This document shows, piece by piece, positions 45,369 to 53,974 of a stretch of DNA of 64,000 nucleotides. The stretch spans positions 1 to 64,000 of the forward strand of contig CANFWB010000001.1 in the NCBI GenBank assembly GCA_947450605.1, in the 5' to 3' direction. A program made the translations under genes and the position numbers. Source of the stretch: Burkholderiaceae bacterium. GTDB taxonomy: Bacteria; Pseudomonadota; Gammaproteobacteria; Burkholderiales; Burkholderiaceae. Every line of letters starts with the position of its first letter. The first letter of the stretch is position 1. Below the pieces are notes generated by a model, which saw nothing but the letters and a program-made list of their open reading frames with translations, made no database searches and was not told the origin of the DNA.

Positions 45369-46340
45369 CTATACCCTAATCTTAGCCATACGTTGCATCC
45401 AAATGATCCCTAGGAACATCAGCACGAGGGTATAACCAACCATAGCTCTTCCAGTCGGCTCACGCCACAAAACCCCAATAAAGTCTGGTCTTACAATAGT
45501 CATTAATAAGGCCACCGCAAAAGGTAAGACACTTAAAATCCATGCTGATGAACGCGCCTCTGATGTCATTGCGTGTAAAGTTCTCTTGGCCTGCAGGCGC
45601 TCCCGGACTAATTTAGCCACCCCGTTGATGAGGCTTGATAAATTACCACCAATTTCCTGATTGACAAATACAGCTACAGCAAAATAGCGCATTTCGGCGC
45701 AGTTAATTCTTGCAGATAGATCTGACATGGAATCCTGGATGGATCTACCGAAACTAATCTCTTGAAATGTTTTTTGAAATTCTGACGCAATCGGCTCACG
45801 AGATTCATTGGCAGCCATCTGCAAGGAGCCGGCGAAAGTATGGCCAGCCTGCATGGCTCGAGCAATAAAATCTAAAATTTCTGGAAGCTGGGTCTCCAAC
45901 TTTTCTTGCCGCTTTGTCAATTCATATGTTAGATAAATAGGAGGCAAGGCAGCACTAATAAAACCACATAGAAGAGCAAGAAGAAAAGATGCGCCTGACT
46001 TTAATAATATAAGGTCTGTCGCAATAAATAAAATAGCAACGATGAGCATGAACTGATCAAGCCGGATCTCCCACTTGAGTTTATTAATGGCCTCCTGAAT
46101 TTTCAAAGCAAAAGCATGCTTTCCCAGCCAGGCGTTCAAATGTACATTAGAGCTCAGCAAGCTTGGTGCAAGCGGTTTGGAATTCATTCTGAGCTCTTCG
46201 CTCGAAATAGCCAATAAACGCCTCTCAATTTTCAGCTGCTTATGACCAAAGCGTTTGCTCAAATACGAAAAGAGAGCAAATAAAAATCCCAGCACGAAGC
46301 TACTTAGTGCAAAAACTACAAAGATGAACTGCAAGTTCAT
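45369..46340 (-). CDS. tadB: Flp pilus assembly inner-membrane protein TadB
   Basis: A type II secretion F-domain protein, 323 residues. The family stretch LPEILDFIARAMQAGHTFAGSLQMAANES is followed by NQEIGGNLSSLINGVAKLVRERLQAKRTLHAMTSEARSSAWILSVLPF, diagnostic for TadB. Helices lie near 4-24, 95-140 and 265-318. It starts directly after the tadA stop (1 base apart). Confidence 0.93.
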   Translation of the reverse strand: MNLQFIFVVFALSSFVLGFLFALFSYLSKRFGHKQLKIERRLLAISSEELRMNSKPLAPSLLSSNVHLNAWLGKHAFALKIQEAINKLKWEIRLDQFMLIVAILFIATDLILLKSGASFLLALLCGFISAALPPIYLTYELTKRQEKLETQLPEILDFIARAMQAGHTFAGSLQMAANESREPIASEFQKTFQEISFGRSIQDSMSDLSARINCAEMRYFAVAVFVNQEIGGNLSSLINGVAKLVRERLQAKRTLHAMTSEARSSAWILSVLPFAVALLMTIVRPDFIGVLWREPTGRAMVGYTLVLMFLGIIWMQRMAKIRV

Positions 46341-47699
46341 CTATCGCTCCTTTATTCTGCTCGGATCAAAAAGATAATCTGCAAGGGGTGCGCCCCGTGC
46401 TTGCAGGCGATCGGCAAATTTAGGCCGGATGCCAGTTGCTCTAAAGTGTCCAAGCACCGTTCCATCAGGGGCGACACCTGTTTGCTCGAAACAAAAGATT
46501 TCCTGCATAGTAATGACGTCACCTTCCATCCCGGTAATTTCCTGAATACTTAAAATCTTCCTACGACCATCACTTAATCGGGCAATCTGGATAATCACGG
46601 AGATACCTGAAACGATTTGCTCGCGTAAGGCCCTTTGCACTACATTGACTCCGGCTAAGCCAACCATATTCTCCAGTCGTGTTAAGGCATCTCGCGCTGA
46701 ATTCGCATGGATAGTGGTTAATGAGCCCTCATGGCCAGTGTTCATAGCCTGCAACATATCAATCACCTCGATACCCCTGACTTCGCCAACAATGATTCGA
46801 TCTGGGCGCATCCGTAAGGTATTTTTAACCAGGGCTCTCTGAGTAACCTCCCCTTTACCCTCGATATTAGAGGGGCGAGTCTCAAGTCGTACAACATGAG
46901 GTTGCTGCAAACGAAGTTCAGCAGCATCCTCAATGGTGATAATGCGTTCATTATCAGGAATATATCCAGACATCACATTGAGTAAAGTGGTTTTGCCACT
47001 TCCAGTACCGCCCGAAATAAGAATATTGGTCTTGACCCTGACTAATGCGCCAATGATCAATGCCATGTCTCCTGTCAACGTTCCATATTCGATTAAATTA
47101 GAAACGGTCAAGGGAATCTCTGAGAAACGGCGAATGGATAGGGCTGGCCCATCGAGCGCCAAAGGGGGAATAATCGCATTGACGCGCGACCCATCAGGCA
47201 AACGCGCATCAACCATCGGACTAGACTCGTCAATGCGACGACCTACTCTTTCAACAATCTTTTCAATGACATTGAGTAGATGTGCATCATTATCGAAATG
47301 CACATTAGTGCGCTCAAGTCGCCCCTTACGTTCCACAAAAATCGTACGGTAGTTGTTGACCAAAATATCCGATATCGAGGGATCAGATATGAGGGGTTCA
47401 ATAGGCCCAAGCCCAATGATTTCATTTTGAATTTCATATACCAAATGTGCGAGATTATCATCGCTGATCACGATTTGATCAGAGGTCACTATTTTCCGAA
47501 TGCAAGACTTGAGATATTCCTTCAACTCAGAATCAACCATGTGATCCACTGCAGATAAATCAATGGTTTTCAGCAGGCGATTGTGCAGAGTGGCACGCAG
47601 GTTCATAATCCCCTGATCACCCCCCTCTCTTGAGGGTTCTTTCTTCAAGAAGTCCCCATTACTATTAATGTTTCCCTGAATACGCTCGCGCAGTGACAT
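46341..47699 (-). CDS. tadA: Flp pilus secretion ATPase TadA (CpaF)
   Basis: A GspE/PulE-superfamily hexameric ATPase that powers both extension and retraction of Tad pili. The Walker A is SGGTGSGKTTLLN, the Asp box RIITIEDAAEL, and the Walker B RMRPDRIIVGEVRGIE. The following TGHEGSLTTIHANSARDALTRLENMV holds the His box. The 452 residues include the usual N-terminal extension of CpaF-type proteins. It acts in the cytoplasm against TadB/TadC. Confidence 0.95.
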   Translation of the reverse strand: MSLRERIQGNINSNGDFLKKEPSREGGDQGIMNLRATLHNRLLKTIDLSAVDHMVDSELKEYLKSCIRKIVTSDQIVISDDNLAHLVYEIQNEIIGLGPIEPLISDPSISDILVNNYRTIFVERKGRLERTNVHFDNDAHLLNVIEKIVERVGRRIDESSPMVDARLPDGSRVNAIIPPLALDGPALSIRRFSEIPLTVSNLIEYGTLTGDMALIIGALVRVKTNILISGGTGSGKTTLLNVMSGYIPDNERIITIEDAAELRLQQPHVVRLETRPSNIEGKGEVTQRALVKNTLRMRPDRIIVGEVRGIEVIDMLQAMNTGHEGSLTTIHANSARDALTRLENMVGLAGVNVVQRALREQIVSGISVIIQIARLSDGRRKILSIQEITGMEGDVITMQEIFCFEQTGVAPDGTVLGHFRATGIRPKFADRLQARGAPLADYLFDPSRIKER

Positions 47700-47716
47700 G
47701 TTCTACCTAGACAATA

Positions 47717-48886
47717 TTATTTAAGCCACTTGGAAAACCAAGATTCAGCTCGTTCAGTTGCAGGCTGCAACTCCGCAATCTCATGCGCTACCGAACTGAA
47801 CACCTTGCTGATGGATGCATAAGGCTGGAGCTTTTGAATAGGAATGCCTGTATTAGCTGATTCTGTCGCATTCAAAAAATCATTTGGAAATACCCAGTCA
47901 ATAGATTTCTGAATAGCATTTTCCATCTTATCCAATGAAATAGCGGATGCGCTATCCATGCGATTCACCACAGTCACAATTTTTTGGGGCTCATATCCAA
48001 GCAAATTGAATAAGTGCAGGATTTTTGTCAATGCTCTTAAATAGGCCATCACTGGCTGAAAGACGACATAAATATTATTGGACCGGTCAAGCACCTTCAT
48101 AGTGATCGCATCAATTTCCTTTGGCAAATCAACAATGATGTAATCAAAGTCCTGAATAGCGACGGTGAGTAAATTATCAATATGTTGTGGCTTGATCCCT
48201 ACCGCTTTATCAGGACTATCAGGCGCCTGGAGCAAATAATAATTATCGGCAACCTGTACCGTAGCTGAAGCGATCACCGTTGAATCCAAACCCGTTTGGC
48301 TAATCACATCGCTGAGAGTGCTAGGACCAGCAGCTTCCATCAAATAAAAGGAGGCATCCCCAAACTGCATGTGCAGATCTATAAACAGCACTTTTTGCTT
48401 GCAATCAGATGCGAGTGCATAGCCTAAATTTCCAGCAATAAAGGTCGCTCCTGCCCCTCCTTTTGCCGATACAAAGGAAAGGATTTTTCCTCTGGGGCGA
48501 TAGGTAGATGAAATATACCGACGTGACCTTAATCTTTCGATTGCCCCCAATAGCTCGCCTTCGGATACAGGGAAGCTGATCACCTCAGATACTCCAGCTC
48601 GCATTAACTCGAGCATCTGGCCATTCTTGGTATCACTTGAGGCAAAAATAATGGCTGGATTAGGGTGCTCTTTGGTGCATGCAGAGATGGCCTTTAAGTC
48701 TAATTTAGAAATATTTTCAACATCAATCAGCAGGATATTAGTAGAAAATAAATCCAGGCGGTCAATATCAAGCTGACCATCACGCCGCTCAAGAAATATA
48801 AATTGGTCTTGATGGGCGTTGGTCTCCAAAATTTCTTTGATTTTGATCAACGATTCTTGGGAACTGGCTATTGCAGCAATCTTCAT
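47717..48886 (-). CDS. tadZ: Pilus localisation ATPase TadZ (CpaE)
   Basis: An N-terminal atypical receiver-like domain (about 1-120) is followed by a ParA/MinD-type ATPase. The P-loop reads SAKGGAGATFIAGNLGYAL with Ala-Thr in place of the usual Lys-Thr, as in CpaE/TadZ proteins. In other bacteria it marks the polar or focal site where Tad pili assemble. It starts 1 base before the lipoprotein gene ends and is 17 bases upstream of tadA. Confidence 0.9.
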   Translation of the reverse strand: MKIAAIASSQESLIKIKEILETNAHQDQFIFLERRDGQLDIDRLDLFSTNILLIDVENISKLDLKAISACTKEHPNPAIIFASSDTKNGQMLELMRAGVSEVISFPVSEGELLGAIERLRSRRYISSTYRPRGKILSFVSAKGGAGATFIAGNLGYALASDCKQKVLFIDLHMQFGDASFYLMEAAGPSTLSDVISQTGLDSTVIASATVQVADNYYLLQAPDSPDKAVGIKPQHIDNLLTVAIQDFDYIIVDLPKEIDAITMKVLDRSNNIYVVFQPVMAYLRALTKILHLFNLLGYEPQKIVTVVNRMDSASAISLDKMENAIQKSIDWVFPNDFLNATESANTGIPIQKLQPYASISKVFSSVAHEIAELQPATERAESWFSKWLK

Positions 48887-49201
48887 TTAACGGGCCCCCG
48901 AAGAAGTACCCATCGCAGCCCCTGCTGGGTATGTACCACTGCTGGTTGGCACCCTCACTTCAAAGGACTTTTGATAGTTATCAACGGCACCTTTAGCAGC
49001 TCCGCCATCTAGACCAGTGGTGACCTTTTTATTGCCGACGGGTGCATTGGGATTCACCAATTGATCTTGAATCGCACCATTGATAGTTGATCCAAATTCA
49101 GGGGATGTATCCCAAATGGACTGACAGGCGCTCAACATCATGAAAAGCACCATTGCAAGAGGAATTTTTATTGTCTGATGAAAGTTCACATTCAGTTTCA
49201 T
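48887..49201 (-). CDS. Small lipoprotein of the Tad operon
   Basis: A 104-residue protein with a lipoprotein signal ending at Cys26 (MMLSACQSIWD). The mature part is Gly/Ala/Ser-rich and lacks defined domains. It occupies the place of CpaD/RcpB between the secretin and TadZ genes, so it may be a pilotin or secretin-associated lipoprotein, though it is much shorter than typical CpaD. Its ATG overlaps the rcpA stop (TAATG). Confidence 0.78.
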   Translation of the reverse strand: MKLNVNFHQTIKIPLAMVLFMMLSACQSIWDTSPEFGSTINGAIQDQLVNPNAPVGNKKVTTGLDGGAAKGAVDNYQKSFEVRVPTSSGTYPAGAAMGTSSGAR

Positions 49202-50532
49202 TATTTAGCAGCCTCTTCATTTTTAAGCTCTGGTTTGGAGCCTTCTAATTGGCCATTCACAAAAAACTCAGCTTGAGTTGGTTGTGTAAATTTATCGGTA
49301 GGTAACGTAATTTTGTTTGGCACGGGCTGAACAATATGTGGGGTCACTACAATTAATAATTCGCTACGATCCGCTTTAAATGAAGCACTTCTAAACAATG
49401 CCCCGATGACTGGCAAATTGGCTAAACCCGGAAATGCGCTAATGACTTCGGCCACATTATTTTTCATGAGCCCGCCGATAGCAAAACTTTGTCCGTCGTA
49501 CAGTTGCACTGTAGTAGATGCCTGCCTTGTTGTAATCGATGGCAGAACAGTCGTTGATGTGCCAGAAGTAACGGTAATTCCTGTGGTATTGACTTCTGAC
49601 ACCTGCGGACTTACCTTTAAATTGATGCGCCCTTCAGACAATACCGTGGGGGTAAATTTAACGCCTACTCCATAATTTTGCGCCTGCAGAGTAATCACAG
49701 CGCCACCAGTTCCACTGGATTGCGGGACAGGTAAAAATACGATACCCCCAGAGAGAAATTCTCCCTCCTGTCCACTGATAGCCATGATGTTAGGCTCAGC
49801 CAAAATCTTTATTAGGCCACTATTGATCTGCGCCTGTAACCAAGCATTAGTTGTACCCACGGTACCAGTAGCATTAGCAGCAAACCCTAATGGGGCAGTA
49901 GCTCCATTGAGCATATTGAAAGAAAAATTCGAGCCCTGTACCTGTAGCCCTAAAGAATCAGATATGGCCTTATCAATTTCCGCTATTTTGACCTCAATGA
50001 GCACCTGAGGGAGATGATCGGTAGTCATCATATTGAGCGCTTTTTTGCCAGTGTATTCCTGGGCAATGAGCATCGCCTGTTGCACCTTCATTGAATCCGA
50101 GACCTGTCCATTCAGTACCAAGGACTCCCCAGCTGAGGATGCACGGATATTTTTTTCTCCCGGCATCAATTTTGCGAGCAGACTCTGAAGAGAGGCAACA
50201 TCAGCTCCAACCGCAATATCTAAAGTAGAAATGTTACCGTTGGCATGCCATAAAAAAACATTAGTAGCGCCAACTTTTTTTCCTACCAAGTAAATTTGAT
50301 TTGGGCTGACCACCATCACATCCGCGATCCCCGCATCCCCTACTGAAATTCTGGTAATGGGCTGGGCATATTTAAACAGGCGAGATTTTCCGAGGGCGAT
50401 CTCAATACTAGACACTTTGCCCACCTCTTTAATCACTTCCGCATCAGCAGCAAACAGATGGTTTGGCACCATCAACATCCAAATGAAAGAGAGGATGCTG
50501 AGCCAGACATTGGTTTTATTCAAAATATTCAT
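49201..50532 (-). CDS. rcpA: Flp pilus outer-membrane secretin (RcpA/CpaC)
   Basis: A type II/III secretin of 443 residues. A signal peptide ends near NHLFAA (29). The N-terminal N0-like/BON region contains ITRISVGDAGIADVMVVSPNQIYLVGKKVGATNVFLW. The secretin domain shows VLIEVKIAEIDKA and the C-terminal FPGLANLPVIGALFRSASFKADRSELLIVVTPHIV. It forms the outer-membrane pore for the Flp pilus. Confidence 0.94.
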   Translation of the reverse strand: MNILNKTNVWLSILSFIWMLMVPNHLFAADAEVIKEVGKVSSIEIALGKSRLFKYAQPITRISVGDAGIADVMVVSPNQIYLVGKKVGATNVFLWHANGNISTLDIAVGADVASLQSLLAKLMPGEKNIRASSAGESLVLNGQVSDSMKVQQAMLIAQEYTGKKALNMMTTDHLPQVLIEVKIAEIDKAISDSLGLQVQGSNFSFNMLNGATAPLGFAANATGTVGTTNAWLQAQINSGLIKILAEPNIMAISGQEGEFLSGGIVFLPVPQSSGTGGAVITLQAQNYGVGVKFTPTVLSEGRINLKVSPQVSEVNTTGITVTSGTSTTVLPSITTRQASTTVQLYDGQSFAIGGLMKNNVAEVISAFPGLANLPVIGALFRSASFKADRSELLIVVTPHIVQPVPNKITLPTDKFTQPTQAEFFVNGQLEGSKPELKNEEAAK

Positions 50533-50533
50533 A

Positions 50534-51277
50534 TTAATGACCCAATCCAGATTCCACGCGCACAGAAGTCCCGCGAATCACCTCAACCCCATTTTCACTA
50601 GAGGTGCGAGTTTGAGTGGTTTCCACAGCAGAGGATCCCTCTGTCTGATTACGTAATACAAGGGAAATGTTGCCAGCTAAACGAGCGGCATCCAATGCTT
50701 CAACTTGCTGAGGAGTGAGCTCCAAAGTCACCGAACTTACCAGTCGTGGCTTAGTGTCCTCTGGCACTACTCGATCTTGTGCTACCGCCAGAACGAGTAT
50801 CCGCTGCAGGATAATTCTAGAATTAAAGTGGCCTACATCATCCTTACTACTAAACAAGACATCAACATAACTGCCGGGCGTTACAAACCCAGCCACATTC
50901 GATACCTCATTAACACCCATTGTCATCGCCCGCTTACCTGTAGCAATAGCAAAAGCCATACCAGAAGAGGAATTGGCGGAATACAACATACGATCGGTAA
51001 TGATTTCACCAGCAGCAATATTGACATTAGGGATTCTGCCGATGATGTCCTCCATATTACGAATGACACCAATCGGCTGATTAGCCGCCGTCAATTTAAC
51101 CAGCTTTAATTGCGAGAGGGAGATAGGCGTTCCCATTGCAATATTTTCGCCAGCAGTTACTGCTACCACCGTCTTCGAGGCGTCGTCTTCCTTCATAATA
51201 AAAGAGGTAAACAAGAGCGCCAGTAAGCCCAACACTGAAGCAACAATGAGAGTGATCAGAATGCGTCTATTTTGCAT
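50534..51277 (-). CDS. rcpC: Flp pilus assembly protein RcpC (CpaB)
   Basis: One N-terminal membrane helix (about 6-27) precedes an SAF/RcpC domain: VTAGENIAMGTPISLSQLKLVKL, then IGRIPNVNIAAGEIITDRMLYS, and TMGVNEVSNVAGFVTPGSYVDVLFSS. CpaB/RcpC proteins are periplasmic and stabilise the secretin. It lies 1 base upstream of rcpA and 2 bases after tadV. Confidence 0.92.
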   Translation of the reverse strand: MQNRRILITLIVASVLGLLALLFTSFIMKEDDASKTVVAVTAGENIAMGTPISLSQLKLVKLTAANQPIGVIRNMEDIIGRIPNVNIAAGEIITDRMLYSANSSSGMAFAIATGKRAMTMGVNEVSNVAGFVTPGSYVDVLFSSKDDVGHFNSRIILQRILVLAVAQDRVVPEDTKPRLVSSVTLELTPQQVEALDAARLAGNISLVLRNQTEGSSAVETTQTRTSSENGVEVIRGTSVRVESGLGH

Positions 51278-51279
51278 TT

Positions 51280-51744
51280 TTATGGATAATTCAGATTAAA
51301 AAGGGTAAAACAGGATCCAGCAGAAATAGCACATGCATATGGAATGCGGGCGCTGCTAAATTGCAAACTCATAACCCTGCGGAATGACTGAGCCAAGAGT
51401 CCTTTATAAGCAAGGTAAACCAGCACAATCAGGCCACCAAATACAGAGGTATATAAAAATGCCAATAGAGCTAGCTTGGGTCCTAAAAAAGCTCCAACTA
51501 CAGCCATTAACTTAACGTCCCCCGCCCCAATCAACGATTTGGAATAGGGATAGAGCAATACTAGAAAGCCAACACAGGCACCAAATATGGAGTTGAGTAA
51601 CAATCCTGCGCCCCCATTCATATATGACAAGAGAAAAGCTAAAAGCAGACTCGGGAGAATAAGAATGTTTGGTACTTTATTTGTTAGCAAATCTACAAAC
51701 GCTGCTAATAAAAGAATCACCAAAAATGGAGCCGTTGCATTCAT
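51280..51744 (-). CDS. tadV: Prepilin peptidase TadV (CpaA)
   Basis: An A24-family aspartic prepilin peptidase without the methylase domain, 154 residues, about five membrane helices. The catalytic aspartates are Asp18 (FVDLLTNKVPN) and Asp76 in the GxGD motif (GAGDVKLMA). It removes the leader peptide of Flp, TadE and possibly TadG-like proteins. It is the first gene after flp, separated from it by a 137-base spacer with a strong hairpin. Confidence 0.92.
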   Translation of the reverse strand: MNATAPFLVILLLAAFVDLLTNKVPNILILPSLLLAFLLSYMNGGAGLLLNSIFGACVGFLVLLYPYSKSLIGAGDVKLMAVVGAFLGPKLALLAFLYTSVFGGLIVLVYLAYKGLLAQSFRRVMSLQFSSARIPYACAISAGSCFTLFNLNYP

Positions 51745-51840
51745 CCAACCAAACCCTCTCTAGCGGCCTTTATGCTGCGAAGATCGGTTCTATTACCCTA
51801 TCTGAGCATCGATAAAAGACGCGCGTCTAAACTCTAAATG

Positions 51841-51872
51841 CAATTACACCAACTCACACTTTGGTGTAATTG
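51841..51872 (-). promoter_or_regulatory. Long hairpin downstream of flp
   Basis: A perfect 12-bp stem CAATTACACCAA / TTGGTGTAATTG closes an 8-base loop, 10 bases past the flp stop. Read on the minus strand it is not followed by a T-run, so it is not a standard intrinsic terminator. It could protect the 3' end of the abundant pilin mRNA or act as a partial terminator/processing site before tadV. Confidence 0.65.
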
Positions 51873-51881
51873 CTAAAAAAA

Positions 51882-52067
51882 TTAAAGCTTGCTAACCACA
51901 GATTGGAATGTAGCGGAAATAGCATTACCCAAGGTTCCAACCACGACCGCGATAGCAATTGCAATTCCGGCGGCAATCAGGGCATATTCAACTGCCGTAA
52001 CACCCTCTTCACGCTTTGCTAAGTCTGAAAAAAATCCTTTAAATTTCAAAATAAAGTTTGACATCAT
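51882..52067 (-). CDS. flp: Flp/Fap major pilin
   Basis: The 61-residue Flp pilin has a leader ending at Gly22 and a mature start VTAVEYALIAAGIAIAIAVVVG, with the Glu-Tyr pair (Glu27, Tyr28) that defines the Flp subfamily. A short C-terminal part (NAISATFQSVVSKL) completes it. AAGGAAA lies just before the ATG pair at 52067/52064. It heads the tad operon; a FNR-like box is 117 bases upstream. Confidence 0.94.
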   Translation of the reverse strand: MMSNFILKFKGFFSDLAKREEGVTAVEYALIAAGIAIAIAVVVGTLGNAISATFQSVVSKL

Positions 52068-52183
52068 TAATTTCCTTTATAAAAAGTATTGCTTCCTTCA
52101 TTTACATCTTATAACTTATATATTTCATAATTAAGCATACAACTGAATCTTAACTTAATTTCCAATCGAATTGGAAGGGGAAA

Positions 52184-52197
52184 TTGATCTAAGTCAA
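52184..52197 (-). promoter_or_regulatory. FNR/Anr-like box upstream of flp
   Basis: TTGATCTAAGTCAA (plus-strand reading) matches the consensus TTGAT-N4-ATCAA at 9 of 10 defined positions. It lies in the 173-base gap between the membrane-protein gene and flp, about 117 bases before the flp ATG. Oxygen or redox control of the pilus is possible but not shown. Confidence 0.45.
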
Positions 52198-52240
52198 ATC
52201 AATGCTGGAAAAAAATCGAGGGGAAACCCTAATGCAGCAT

Positions 52241-53500
52241 TCAAAAACTAAAGTAGGTCATGTAAGGAGCGAAGATTGTCCTGGGGTCTGCGCAACATTC
52301 TGGCATTTGGAAAATAAGGCCATAACTTACGCATAGCGAAAAAAGAAATGCCCTGCCTCTGAATCCCTTGAATAAGCTTAGTTGTATCGATATGGGATTC
52401 ACGTCGGGTTTAAAAAACATATCAGATCGATGCAAAACAAACATCAGTAAGATGAGTTGATTAGAGATCGAAGCAATCCACCTTCCCCAGTCAGAACCCA
52501 CTAAAAACATGGGCATCAAGACTAAAGAGCCAACAAGTATCCAATGTAGATATTGTGTAGATGAGCCATTAATCTTTGGCGGGTCAATTGCAATATATAT
52601 ATACGTTAAAACTAGTGCATTGCCAAAAGCAAAAAAGATCCATATAAAAATACCACCAGAGCTGACGACTCCATACAAAGTACTCAAGTGTTGATTTAAT
52701 CCCCACCCAAGAGATCCGATAGCCCCAAAAGTAGAGTACGGCGCTGCCGGCGATAGCTGTAAACGATCTGTCAATGGCAAAGAATCCCAAATCAATTGGC
52801 TCATAGCAAGATCACCGTGAAAGACTGAGCAAATCAAAAATACGATCAAGGTCTCACAGAAAAGCAAGCCCACTGCCGCTCGTAAATATCGATCCTGAGG
52901 CCTTTCTAGCGCGAGTATCCATAGCAGTAGCGCTGATATCGGAAAGCTCAGAAAAATATATGCCTCATGCACCAACACTAGACTGGGAGTGAAAATAAAC
53001 AGAGAGGCAAGATAAATTCCAAGCCAATACTTTTGCATAGCAAACGATGCAGATTTAATTTGGAGATAAAGCAGGCATTGAATAGCAAAAAAAATAAGGA
53101 AAATATTTTCTTTTCGGGTATAAAAGTCTGAAGTCATGCCCATGTGGAATATACCGCCCTGAATCAATACGGCTACCAGCAATACATTCGTGTTTCGGAT
53201 GCCAGACTTTAGGTACACCAGAATAAAAGTACTTGTATAAATTGCATAGGAAAAAAACATCGCAATATACAGCGGCCTAATTAAACTGCTAGGGCTATAT
53301 ATCCTTAACAAGACCTCACCCAACAAGCCTCTGCGGATGAAACCAGCCTGATAATTAATTAACCATTCAGAGATAGGCCATTCATTAAAGCGCGGTACTG
53401 AAAAATCTCCAGTCATCCAAAAGTACGACAAGATGAGTGGTACTTCAATACAAAGTGCAAGTGCAATAAACCGTACGATTGAGAGGCTGCGACTATTCAT
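52241..53500 (-). CDS. Polytopic membrane protein, unknown family
   Basis: About ten membrane helices over 419 residues. The segment LINYQAGFIRRGLLGEVLL is a motif I recall from a family of uncharacterised bacterial membrane proteins found in polysaccharide loci. I took the ATG at 53500, which overlaps the end of the small lipoprotein gene by 8 bases; the frame is open to 53596. It ends 174 bases before flp on the same strand. A role as a glycosyltransferase or polymerase-like protein is only suggested by context. Confidence 0.68.
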   Translation of the reverse strand: MNSRSLSIVRFIALALCIEVPLILSYFWMTGDFSVPRFNEWPISEWLINYQAGFIRRGLLGEVLLRIYSPSSLIRPLYIAMFFSYAIYTSTFILVYLKSGIRNTNVLLVAVLIQGGIFHMGMTSDFYTRKENIFLIFFAIQCLLYLQIKSASFAMQKYWLGIYLASLFIFTPSLVLVHEAYIFLSFPISALLLWILALERPQDRYLRAAVGLLFCETLIVFLICSVFHGDLAMSQLIWDSLPLTDRLQLSPAAPYSTFGAIGSLGWGLNQHLSTLYGVVSSGGIFIWIFFAFGNALVLTYIYIAIDPPKINGSSTQYLHWILVGSLVLMPMFLVGSDWGRWIASISNQLILLMFVLHRSDMFFKPDVNPISIQLSLFKGFRGRAFLFSLCVSYGLIFQMPECCADPRTIFAPYMTYFSF

Positions 53501-53966
53501 GATTAAACTCTGAAAAGCTAAATGTAAGCCCTTTTTTGCGGCACTGATATCGACCCTTATTTTGAATGAGACGGTCGCCCTGTATGCGTACCTCACTCAT
53601 CAGAAGCTCACCAGTATTGAGGTTAAGCATTCCTCTGCGATCTATGTCGGCGATCTTTTCACATCCATTGAGACGAAAATCCATATGGGATATATTTTTC
53701 TCTTGATGACAGATAACATAAGCACCACTGAAGCTTCCCTGAAGAAATTGAAAAATCTGACCTCCCCATATCTCTAGCATTAAGGGGCCTTTGCCTTGGT
53801 ATTTTTCTAATGCGATTGCGCTAGAGTTATAAACGATCTGCTCTGAACTGCCCTCACATAACCAATACACAGGGAATACAGCTTTGTCACACGCAGATAA
53901 GAAAAGGCTACTGACAAGCAATATAAGCACCCTGAACATAGCAGATGACAGTTGGCGTAATCTCAT
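53493..53966 (-). CDS. Putative lipoprotein of unknown function
   Basis: A 157-residue protein with a lipoprotein signal ending at Cys26 (LFLSACDKAVF). The mature chain has four more Cys (LCEG, ICHQ, NGCEK, YQCRKK), suggesting two disulfides, and looks beta-rich. I do not recognise a family. It lies between two polytopic membrane-protein genes, 8 bases after one and overlapping the other by 8. Confidence 0.68.
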   Translation of the reverse strand: MRLRQLSSAMFRVLILLVSSLFLSACDKAVFPVYWLCEGSSEQIVYNSSAIALEKYQGKGPLMLEIWGGQIFQFLQGSFSGAYVICHQEKNISHMDFRLNGCEKIADIDRRGMLNLNTGELLMSEVRIQGDRLIQNKGRYQCRKKGLTFSFSEFNHE

Positions 53967-53974
53967 ATCGGGGA

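Noticed and set aside
46933..47352. 139-codon plus-strand frame inside tadA
   Set aside because: It is antisense to a fully conserved ATPase, has no ribosome site and no recognisable motif.
51841..51872. Reading the flp hairpin as an ordinary intrinsic terminator
   Set aside because: No T-run follows on the minus strand, and the tadV to tadC genes downstream would lack a promoter.
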